From: Corallococcus sp. CAG:1435
GTDB taxonomy: Bacteria; Bacillota; Clostridia; Christensenellales; CAG-314
Direction of reading: 5' to 3'
NCBI GenBank assembly: GCA_000433775.1
Contig: HF998484.1
Coordinates: 8,043-19,017 of the forward strand
Length of the DNA: 10,975 nucleotides
Below the pieces are notes generated by a model. That model had not been told where the DNA came from, ran no database searches, and saw nothing but the letters and a program-made list of their open reading frames with translations. Made by a program: the position numbers and the translations under genes. This document shows, one piece after another, positions 1 through 5,154 of the stretch; the first letter of the stretch is position 1, and each line of letters begins with the position of its first letter.

Positions 1-150
1 GCTTTTTGCGGCTTGCAATGTTTGATTGTATTTTCAGGTAGTGCGTTCCCGTCTTGTCTTGCTGAGAAAAAATTTGACTTACTGCGTTTTCAGGTGGATT
101 TCCTCAACAAAAGACTGTTTTGCATCGGAAATTTGCCTGCGTCAACCGAT
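1..150. other. Region downstream of the phosphodiesterase gene, no gene seen
   Basis: No supported coding region is seen here; open frames on the plus strand are shadows of the minus-strand gene that ends at 151. A weak imperfect hairpin can be drawn at 98-132: ATTTCC pairs with GGAAAT outside, and CAAAA pairs with TTTTG inside. A run of A (a T-run on the minus strand) lies at 67-72, about 25 nt beyond it. That is too far for a convincing intrinsic terminator of the minus-strand gene. The word TTTTCAGGT occurs twice, at 31-39 and 87-95. Confidence 0.4.
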
Positions 151-1188
151 TCACGCAAACACACTGTCGTAAACTTCCTGCAATTTGTGCGGAAGATTTG
201 TCATTATTCCGTCTGCGCCTATTTCAATCAGGTGTCGCATGTCCTCTTCATCGTCTATTGTCCAGAAATGCACTGCAATGTTGTGCATATGTGCAGTTTC
301 CACAAACCATTTTTTGTCCAGTTTTATTTTTATTCCCTTCAATTCCTGCGACATAGGTATTTGCAGCACGGCAACAGGTTCGTTGTACAGGGCGTCAAGT
401 TTAAGCGCACCTGAAATAAGCAGTGTTCCTACGCCTACGTATTCCGGCGAGCAAAGCATCTCGGGGTGTTGATTTTTAACTATGTTTTTAATTTCTTTGT
501 AAATTTCTCTGTGGAAGGAAGCCAGCACAACTCTGTCGAAAGCGTCATATTCTTCCAAAATTTTCACCACGGCATGCAAGGCATGTATTCCCGTTTCTCC
601 GTCCTGCTTTATTTCCACATTCACCGTATTTTCCGGAAAGGTGTCAAGTACGTCCGTCAGCCGTGTTACGGGGAAAATTTCCCTGTCCCTTGCGGAAACG
701 CCTGCGGGGTACTGCACATCGAGAGGCGTCACCTCTACGCCTCGGTAATCGGTGTATTTTATTTCTTGTACAACCTCACCGTTTTCCTTGCGGTTTAGGT
801 AGGAAAAGTCCACACGTTGCGCCACCAAATCGGTGTAGTTCCAGTCGGCTATTGCTCCACGGGCGTTGGTGCGGTAGTCCAAAGTGGTGTCGTGTGACAT
901 TATTATTACGCCGTCCTTTGTTATGGAAACATCCATTTCCAACATTACTTCGGGGTTGACGCTGTATGCATTGTAGCACGCCTCCAATGTGTTGTCGGGA
1001 AATTCTCTGTTTCCGCCGCCGTGTGCAATAAGTAGCGGTTGCGACCCCTGTTTTATGACAAAATCGTTTGTTTGTCTGCTTTGAGGGCGTGGCAAAACCG
1101 CAATCACAAGGTAGACCACGAGAATACACCCTACAACTGCCGCAAAAACTTTCCAATTAAATTTGCGTTTTTCTTTTTTTCTGCACAT
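151..1188 (-). CDS. Membrane-anchored glycerophosphodiester phosphodiesterase (GDPD family)
   Basis: The predicted protein has 345 residues. GDPD enzymes hydrolyse glycerophosphodiesters to glycerol-3-phosphate and an alcohol. A basic N-terminus (CRKKEKRKF) and one hydrophobic segment at about 13-33 suggest a membrane anchor with the catalytic domain outside the cell. The active-site region starts at H56 (HGGGNREFPDNT, 56-67), a variant of the family HRG...PENT signature with G for R and D for E. Further matches are E84/D86 (LEMD), H99 (SHD), E193 (VEIK), W309 (FWTID) and GADGIMTNLP near the C-terminus. The start ATG is preceded by GAGG (complement of 1199-1202) at 10-nt spacing. A weak -35/-10 pair (TTGTTT, 17 bp, TAAAAT) lies at 1210-1238 on this strand but would leave a very short leader. 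The gene is divergent from copA. The family is clear; the exact substrate is not, so no symbol is given. Confidence 0.9.
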   Translation of the reverse strand: MCRKKEKRKFNWKVFAAVVGCILVVYLVIAVLPRPQSRQTNDFVIKQGSQPLLIAHGGGNREFPDNTLEACYNAYSVNPEVMLEMDVSITKDGVIIMSHDTTLDYRTNARGAIADWNYTDLVAQRVDFSYLNRKENGEVVQEIKYTDYRGVEVTPLDVQYPAGVSARDREIFPVTRLTDVLDTFPENTVNVEIKQDGETGIHALHAVVKILEEYDAFDRVVLASFHREIYKEIKNIVKNQHPEMLCSPEYVGVGTLLISGALKLDALYNEPVAVLQIPMSQELKGIKIKLDKKWFVETAHMHNIAVHFWTIDDEEDMRHLIEIGADGIMTNLPHKLQEVYDSVFA

Positions 1189-1308
1189 ACCAAAAAAACC
1201 TCTTTTTTTATTTTACCAAATGAACAGGCGAAAAACAATACCCAAAAAGCAAAGTCGTCGTTTTCTTTGTTTACCTGTCGGCGCAATTTGAATTTGTGCT
1301 TTTTTGTG

Positions 1309-1494
1309 GCGTTTAAGTAGAGGCGTTGCAAAGGGGTGTTCATTGCAAGTAAAGCGTTGCTTGCGGTCTGTTTTCAAAGCGTGCAGTGCGGTGGTGGTCG
1401 TATGTGGCGGTTGTGCATTGGTGGTCGTATGTGGTGGTCGTGAGTGGTGTATCACGAGCAATTCTTGCGTTGACTATTTACAAGACACAAAAAA
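1309..1494. repeat. Intergenic direct repeat, copy A
   Basis: Copy A starts at GCGTTTAAG. Its best-conserved core is 1321-1386, which matches copy B (1523-1588) over 66 bases with two mismatches; the first 46 bases are identical. Similarity continues more weakly through a G-rich GTGG/GTCG stretch to TTGCGTTGACTAT and ACAAGACAC. Copy A carries about 13 bp extra, produced by an internal duplication: the 15-mer GGTGGTCGTATGTGG occurs at 1393-1407 and again at 1420-1434. A GCAAG/CTTGC inverted repeat (1345-1349 with 1360-1364) lies in the core. No transposase or terminal inverted repeats are seen. Confidence 0.8.
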
Positions 1495-1510
1495 CAGTTA
1501 AACGGCAACT

Positions 1511-1674
1511 GCGTTTTTATAAAGGCGTTGCAAAGGGGTGTTCATTGCAAGTAAAGCGTTGCTTGCGGACTATTTTCAAAGCGTGCAGAGAGGTGGCGAT
1601 CGTGCGTTGGTGGTCGTATGTGGCGGTCGTGCGGTGATGTATAACGGAAATTACTTGCGTTAACTATCAACAAG
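1511..1674. repeat. Intergenic direct repeat, copy B
   Basis: Copy B is offset by 202 bp from copy A and shares the 66-base core (1523-1588) with two mismatches. The tail is more diverged: the 15-mer GGTGGTCGTATGTGG occurs once (1609-1623), and the end (ACTTGCGTTAACTATCAACAAGGC) parallels the end of copy A. Conserved core and drifted tail suggest either an old duplication with selection on the core or two members of a dispersed intergenic repeat family. Two degenerate copies do not make a CRISPR array. Confidence 0.8.
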
Positions 1675-1698
1675 GCAAAAATTTCTTTTGTAAACATT

Positions 1699-1722
1699 CC
1701 GATACGTCAGCAAATGTATCGG
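1699..1722. repeat. Perfect inverted repeat CCGATAC/GTATCGG upstream of copA
   Basis: CCGATAC (1699-1705) and GTATCGG (1716-1722) are perfect complements around a 10-nt centre. No T-run follows on either strand, so this is unlikely to be a terminator. The same half-sites, CCGATA and TATCGG, recur with nearly the same spacing directly before yqfC (4852-4874), which favours a protein-binding site or a shared structural element over chance. Its distance from the copA promoter (about 185 bp before the -35) argues against simple repression of that promoter. Confidence 0.5.
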
Positions 1723-1797
1723 CAAAAAACATAGGCAAACGGTACGGAAAAATTTACCGCTGAAATGTGTTAGAAAATTTGTTGAAGTGAAAAATCA

Positions 1798-1843
1798 AAC
1801 AAATCGACAATCTCACAAATTGTTGCAACTGTTGCGATTTGTT
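1798..1843. repeat. 9-bp inverted repeat AACAAATCG/CGATTTGTT
   Basis: AACAAATCG (1798-1806) pairs perfectly with CGATTTGTT (1835-1843). The left arm could instead pair with ATTTGTT at 1777-1783 (7 bp, 14-nt loop), so two mutually exclusive hairpins are possible. Smaller dyads lie inside: ACAA-A-TTGT (1815-1823) and GCAAC-T-GTTGC (1825-1835). All lie upstream of the predicted copA transcription start, so they would act in DNA or in a separate transcript. Confidence 0.45.
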
Positions 1844-1896
1844 GCTCACTGCAACAAGACTACGGAACGCATTTTCAATTTTTCATTGTCTGTTGC
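1821..1896. promoter_or_regulatory. Cluster of TGTTGC words upstream of the copA promoter
   Basis: TGTTGC occurs in direct orientation at 1821, 1830, 1840 and 1891, and inverted as GCAACA at 1851. The first three are 9-10 bp apart, about one helical turn, and the cluster ends 11 bp before the -35 element. This arrangement suits cooperative binding by a transcription factor, but no known regulator is recognised from the motif. The call rests only on word count and spacing. Confidence 0.3.
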
Positions 1897-1906
1897 GTAA
1901 AATCGG

Positions 1907-1935
1907 TTGACAAACGCTGAAAATTTGCATATACT
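1907..1935 (+). promoter_or_regulatory. Sigma-A-type promoter of the copA-csoR operon
   Basis: TTGACA (1907-1912) is a perfect -35 element. A 17-bp spacer leads to TATACT (1930-1935), which matches the -10 consensus at five of six positions. The expected transcription start is near 1942, at the left edge of the CsoR-type operator. Such a strong promoter with the operator at its start fits repression in low copper and release on copper loading. Confidence 0.85.
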
Positions 1936-1937
1936 AT

Positions 1938-1962
1938 ACCCACACCCCGAGGGGGTGTAGTA
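1938..1962. promoter_or_regulatory. CsoR-type copper operator
   Basis: ACACCCC (1942-1948) and GGGGTGT (1952-1958) form a perfect 7-bp inverted repeat around GAG. The outer context (TATACC on the left, GTAGTAC on the right) resembles known CsoR operators, which have C-runs facing G-runs inside TA-rich flanks. The site begins 2 bp after the -10 element, where bound repressor would block initiation. A csoR gene in the same operon supports the call. Confidence 0.8.
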
Positions 1963-1990
1963 CAGACCGAATTTTCTCAAAGGAGAATGT

Positions 1991-4573
1991 ATGAAGAAAA
2001 AATTTAACGTTACGGGCATGACCTGCTCTGCCTGTTCGGCGCACGTCGAAAAGGCGGTGAAAAACGTCAAGGGCGTGCAAAGTGCCGACGTCAGTTTGCT
2101 TACCAACAGCATGACTGTGCGTTTTGACGAAAAAGTCGCAAGCGAAGCGGACATTATTGCTGCGGTGCAAAAATCCGGCTACGGTGCGTCGGCAGAGGGA
2201 AACGTTGTTGCCGCAACCAAAAAGCCCGTGGGCATAAGCCTTTTCCGATTGCTGTTTTCTTTGGCAATGTGCGTGGTGCTTATGTACGTTTCCATGGGAC
2301 ACATGGTGGGATTGCCTTTGCCGTCCTTTTTGCAAGGCACGGAAAATGCCCTTTCTTTTGCGCTGGTGCAGTTTTTGCTGTGTATTCCGGTTTGGTACGT
2401 CAACCGCAGTTACTTCATTGTGGGCTTCAAGCGTCTTTTTCAGCGTGCCCCCAACATGGACAGTCTTATTGCCGTCGGTTCCCTTGCAGGGGCTTTGTAC
2501 GGTATCGTAACAATGTTCATTGAAAGTTACGCTTTGGGCAAGGGCGATTTTGCCACAGTGGAATTGTACCGCCACGAATTGTACTTCGAGTCGTCCGCCA
2601 TGATTTTGGCTTTGGTGGATTTGGGCAAGTACTTCGAGGGACGTTCCAAAATGAAAACGGGCGACGCTCTCAACAAGTTGCGTAAGTTGGTTCCCAACAA
2701 AGCGTTGCTTGTCAAAGACGGCAAGGAAACGGAAGTGGACAGCAAAAGTCTGGTTGCGGGCGATATTGTAGCCGTCAAAAGCGGAATGTCTTTCCCTGCC
2801 GACGGCATTGTAACGGAAGGAAACTGTTTCGCCAACGAAAGCGCCATAAGCGGTGAAAGTTTGCCTGTGGAAAAATTACCCAACGACAAGGTTATCGGAG
2901 GCACGGTAAACGCAGGAGGCTTTGTGCTTGTGCGTGTCACCACGGTAGGCAAAGACAGCGTACTGTCGCAAATAATAACCCTCGTGGAAGAAGCGGGAAC
3001 GTCCAAAGCGCCCATTCAAAGGCTCGCCGACAAAATTTCCGGCATTTTTGTACCCGTTGTGTTGGCTATTTCGCTGATAACTCTCATCGTTTGGCTTGCC
3101 CTGGGACAGACATTTTCCGTGGCGCTTGGTTTTGCCATTTCGGTGTTGGTAATTTCCTGCCCCTGCGCATTGGGACTTGCTACCCCTGTGGCAATCATGG
3201 TTGCAACGGGCAAGGGAGCGGAAAACGGAATACTTGTTAAAAGCGGTCAGATTTTGGAAAGGCTTGCCTCTGTCAAGTACGTCGTGTTCGACAAGACGGG
3301 CACAATCACCGTAGGGCAGCCACGTGTACAACAATTTGAATGTACGGTGGAAGAAAACGAGTTCTTTTCCGTACTTGCAGGTGTGGAAAAACAAAGCGAA
3401 CATCCGTTGGGCAAAGCCATTGTGGACTACGCCGAACAGCACGGCATACCGCTCACTAAACCGTCGGAATTTCAAACGGTTGCAGGCATGGGAGTTGTTG
3501 CAAAGGTTACTGGCAAAACCTACTGCGTAGGTAACGAAAAATTGCTTGCACGGCAAAAGGTTACGCAAAATTCCTTCAAGCAAAAGGCTGACGAATACGC
3601 CAGACAGGCGCTGACCTGTCTGTACGTGGCGCAGGAAAACAGCGTCATCGGCATTGTGGGCGTGGGCGACCAAATAAAGGAAACGTCCGCCGAAGCGGTG
3701 GAAAGGTTGCACAAAATGGGGGTAAAAACGGCATTGCTCACGGGGGACAACGCACTGTCGGCGCAAGCCGTGTGCGACAAAGTGGGCATAGACACCTTCT
3801 TTGCCGAAGTACTTCCCGATCAGAAGGAACAAAAAATATCTCAGATGATGCAAAGCGGAGTAACGGCGATGGTGGGCGACGGCATCAACGACGCACCTGC
3901 GCTCACACGTGCCGATGTGGGATTTGCCGTGGCAAACGGCTCCGACATAGCGGTGGACAGCGCCGACGTGATACTTGTAAAAAACGACCCCAACGATGTG
4001 GCGACAGCCATTGCATTGGGCAGAAAGACATTGCGCAACATAAAGGTGAATTTGTTTTGGGCGTTTTTCTACAACGTGCTGGGAATACCCGTTGCGGCAG
4101 GCGTACTGTTTCTCACGCCGTTGGCATTGAAACTCAATCCTATGATTGCCGCAGCAGCCATGAGTCTGTCCAGTCTTTTTGTGGTAACAAATGCGCTCAC
4201 ACTCAATTTTTTCCGTCCCGAAAGGCTCACTTCACAGCAGGGAAAAAATCAGTGTGCGTGCAAAGTTCTTAACAACGGTTGCGAAAATTCGTGCCAAATT
4301 CTATCAAAACCCGACGAGGATTTGTCGGAAAAAAAGGACGTTGACGTCCAAAAGGAGGAAACTGTGAAATATCTGGTGAAAATTGAAGGAATGATGTGCG
4401 GACACTGCACTTCCCGAGTGGAAAAGGCGTTGAAAGCCGTGGACGGCGTGCAGGAAGTTTCCGTAAGTTTGCAGGACAAATGCGCAGTGGTCAGCGGAAA
4501 CGTTTCTGCCCAATCACTGAAACAGGCAGTGGAAAGTCAGGACTACACCGTGGTGTCGGTAGAAAAATTGTGA
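1991..4573 (+). CDS. copA: Cu(I)-exporting P1B-type ATPase with N- and C-terminal HMA domains
   Basis: The 860-residue protein should pump Cu(I) out of the cytoplasm using ATP. Domains in order: an N-terminal heavy-metal domain (GMTCSAC, C12 and C15); membrane segments at about 82-102, 119-138, 155-178 and 197-216; an actuator domain with SGES (287-290); segments near 352-372 and 378-400, the latter with the Cu-binding CPC (390-392); the phosphorylation site DKTGT (D434); the SEHP motif (469-472); TGDN (584-587); GDGIND (629-634); and final segments at about 686-707 and 713-735 with Y694/N695 and M724/S728, matching the Cu(I)-site residues of this family. A Cys-rich linker (C755, C757, C764, C768) leads to a second heavy-metal domain (GMMCGHC, C803 and C806). 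AGGAG (1981-1985) sets the ATG. CsoR probably represses it. Silver transport is also possible. The C-terminal domain looks like a fused CopZ. Confidence 0.96.
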   Translation: MKKKFNVTGMTCSACSAHVEKAVKNVKGVQSADVSLLTNSMTVRFDEKVASEADIIAAVQKSGYGASAEGNVVAATKKPVGISLFRLLFSLAMCVVLMYVSMGHMVGLPLPSFLQGTENALSFALVQFLLCIPVWYVNRSYFIVGFKRLFQRAPNMDSLIAVGSLAGALYGIVTMFIESYALGKGDFATVELYRHELYFESSAMILALVDLGKYFEGRSKMKTGDALNKLRKLVPNKALLVKDGKETEVDSKSLVAGDIVAVKSGMSFPADGIVTEGNCFANESAISGESLPVEKLPNDKVIGGTVNAGGFVLVRVTTVGKDSVLSQIITLVEEAGTSKAPIQRLADKISGIFVPVVLAISLITLIVWLALGQTFSVALGFAISVLVISCPCALGLATPVAIMVATGKGAENGILVKSGQILERLASVKYVVFDKTGTITVGQPRVQQFECTVEENEFFSVLAGVEKQSEHPLGKAIVDYAEQHGIPLTKPSEFQTVAGMGVVAKVTGKTYCVGNEKLLARQKVTQNSFKQKADEYARQALTCLYVAQENSVIGIVGVGDQIKETSAEAVERLHKMGVKTALLTGDNALSAQAVCDKVGIDTFFAEVLPDQKEQKISQMMQSGVTAMVGDGINDAPALTRADVGFAVANGSDIAVDSADVILVKNDPNDVATAIALGRKTLRNIKVNLFWAFFYNVLGIPVAAGVLFLTPLALKLNPMIAAAAMSLSSLFVVTNALTLNFFRPERLTSQQGKNQCACKVLNNGCENSCQILSKPDEDLSEKKDVDVQKEETVKYLVKIEGMMCGHCTSRVEKALKAVDGVQEVSVSLQDKCAVVSGNVSAQSLKQAVESQDYTVVSVEKL
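4364..4573 (+). CDS. copZ: Possible nested in-frame CopZ-like copper chaperone inside copA
   Basis: Within copA and in the same frame, AGGAGG (4353-4358) lies 5 nt before GTG (4364), which is codon 792 of CopA. Initiation there would give a free 69-residue protein starting MKYLVKIEGMMCGHC. It would consist of exactly one heavy-metal domain with the CxxC copper site, close to the length of stand-alone CopZ chaperones. CopZ carries Cu(I) in the cytoplasm to CopA and CsoR. Escherichia coli makes a CopZ-like product from copA by frameshifting, so dual output from this gene is known in principle. Against it, the SD match is partly dictated by Lys-Glu-Glu codons (AAG GAG GAA) in a charged linker. 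The domain is certain; independent translation is inference. Confidence 0.5.
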   Translation: MKYLVKIEGMMCGHCTSRVEKALKAVDGVQEVSVSLQDKCAVVSGNVSAQSLKQAVESQDYTVVSVEKL

Positions 4574-4580
4574 GGTAATC

Positions 4581-4835
4581 ATGCAGGCAGACAAAAACAA
4601 AATCGTGCGTTTGTTGCGTACGGCAAGAGGACAACTTGACGGCATAATCAAAATGGTGGAAGAAGACAGGTATTGCATGGACGTTTCCAATCAGATTTTG
4701 GCAAGTCAGGCGATACTGACAAAAGCCAACAAAGAAATTTTGCAAGCCCATCTTTTCCACTGTGTACTCAATGCCGACGAACAAAAGCAGGAAAAGTTGC
4801 AGGAAGTAAACGCTTTGTTAGACAAACTGCTGTGA
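4581..4835 (+). CDS. csoR: Copper-sensing transcriptional repressor CsoR
   Basis: The 84-residue, all-helical protein belongs to the CsoR/RcnR metal-sensing repressor family. The family hallmark RTARGQLDGIIKMVEEDRYC is present. The Cu(I) ligands of the CsoR subgroup are in place with exact family spacing: C32, H57 and C61 (C-x24-H-x3-C), which separates it from nickel/cobalt or formaldehyde sensors. Cu(I) binding should release it from the operator at about 1942-1958, derepressing copA and itself. The start ATG lies 7 nt after the copA stop, and GAGG (4572-4575) overlaps that stop, so translation is probably coupled to copA. The length is slightly shorter than usual, mainly at the C-terminus. 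No terminator hairpin follows. Confidence 0.93.
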   Translation: MQADKNKIVRLLRTARGQLDGIIKMVEEDRYCMDVSNQILASQAILTKANKEILQAHLFHCVLNADEQKQEKLQEVNALLDKLL

Positions 4836-4851
4836 AAGGGTAAAAAATCAG

Positions 4852-4874
4852 CCGATAAAGTCATATAGTATCGG
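4852..4874. promoter_or_regulatory. CCGATA/TATCGG dyad with a -10-like element just before yqfC
   Basis: CCGATA (4852-4857) and TATCGG (4869-4874) are perfect complements around 11 nt, and the right arm ends 1 nt before the yqfC ATG. Inside lies TATAGT (4864-4869), a five-of-six match to a sigma-A -10; CATATAGT (4862-4869) also resembles a sigma-E -10. No good -35 is visible. If used, transcription would start at about 4876, the start codon itself. The dyad could be an operator over this promoter or an RNA hairpin that affects initiation. It matches the dyad at 1699-1722. Confidence 0.4.
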
Positions 4875-4875
4875 T

Positions 4876-5154
4876 ATGAACAATTCTTTTTTGCAGTGCA
4901 TATCCGACATTTGCGGAATGGAACTTTCCTCCGTTGTCAGCGGGGGAAAGTATTCCGTTTACGGCAACACCGTTGCGGTAGTGGAAGGGCACAAAGGCAT
5001 TGCCTTCTACTCCCGTGAAAAGGTGTGTTTTTTCCTGCGTCAGGGAATGTTGGAAATTTGCGGGGACAATCTGGAAATACGTTGTCTGGAAAAAAATTGC
5101 GGGGTAATTTGCGGTAAAATTCTTTCCGTGGCGGTGCAAGATGGCAAGAAGTAA
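4876..5154 (+). CDS. yqfC: Sporulation protein YqfC (YabP/YqfC family)
   Basis: This is a small 92-residue protein. The central part (VVEGHKGIAFYSREKV, then LRQGMLEICGDNLEIRCLE and GVICGKILSV) follows the YabP/YqfC beta-strand pattern, where a conserved HKGI-like turn is followed by a strand reading G-x-L-x-I-x-G-x-x-L-x-I. YqfC is made in the mother cell during sporulation in Bacillus and is encoded directly before yqfD, as here. Its biochemical role is unknown. No signal peptide is seen. There is no Shine-Dalgarno sequence before the ATG, and the next in-frame Met (residue 15) has none either, so a leaderless or weakly initiated message is possible. The gene overlaps yqfD by 14 bp. Identification rests on both motif and synteny. 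Confidence 0.85.
   Translation: MNNSFLQCISDICGMELSSVVSGGKYSVYGNTVAVVEGHKGIAFYSREKVCFFLRQGMLEICGDNLEIRCLEKNCGVICGKILSVAVQDGKK

Larger units (their letters stand above)
1189..1906. other. Long divergent intergenic region, no convincing gene
   Basis: This stretch separates the minus-strand phosphodiesterase from copA. Short open frames exist on both strands, but they lack Shine-Dalgarno sequences and have low-complexity translations caused by GTGG/GTCG repeats. I therefore call no gene. What it does hold is listed separately: a two-copy direct repeat at 1309-1674, a hairpin at 1699-1722, an AACAAATCG inverted repeat at 1798-1843, and a TGTTGC cluster at 1821-1896. An unrecognised small RNA cannot be excluded. 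Confidence 0.5.

Noticed and set aside
1498..1545. 15-residue minus-strand frame starting MNTPLQRL in repeat copy B, with a similar start in copy A
   Set aside because: The shared start only reflects the duplicated core; there is no Shine-Dalgarno and the frames diverge at once.
1304..1637. Short plus-strand frames over the GTGG/GTCG repeats
   Set aside because: The translations are low-complexity (runs of V and W) created by the DNA repeat, with no SD.
1309..1674. Possible CRISPR array
   Set aside because: There are only two copies, unequal and degenerate, with no regular spacers and no cas genes in the window.
1699..1722. CCGATAC hairpin as a terminator
   Set aside because: No T-run follows the stem on either strand.
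2876..3853. 325-codon minus-strand frame within copA
   Set aside because: copA motifs run through the whole interval on the plus strand; the antisense frame has no Shine-Dalgarno or family match.
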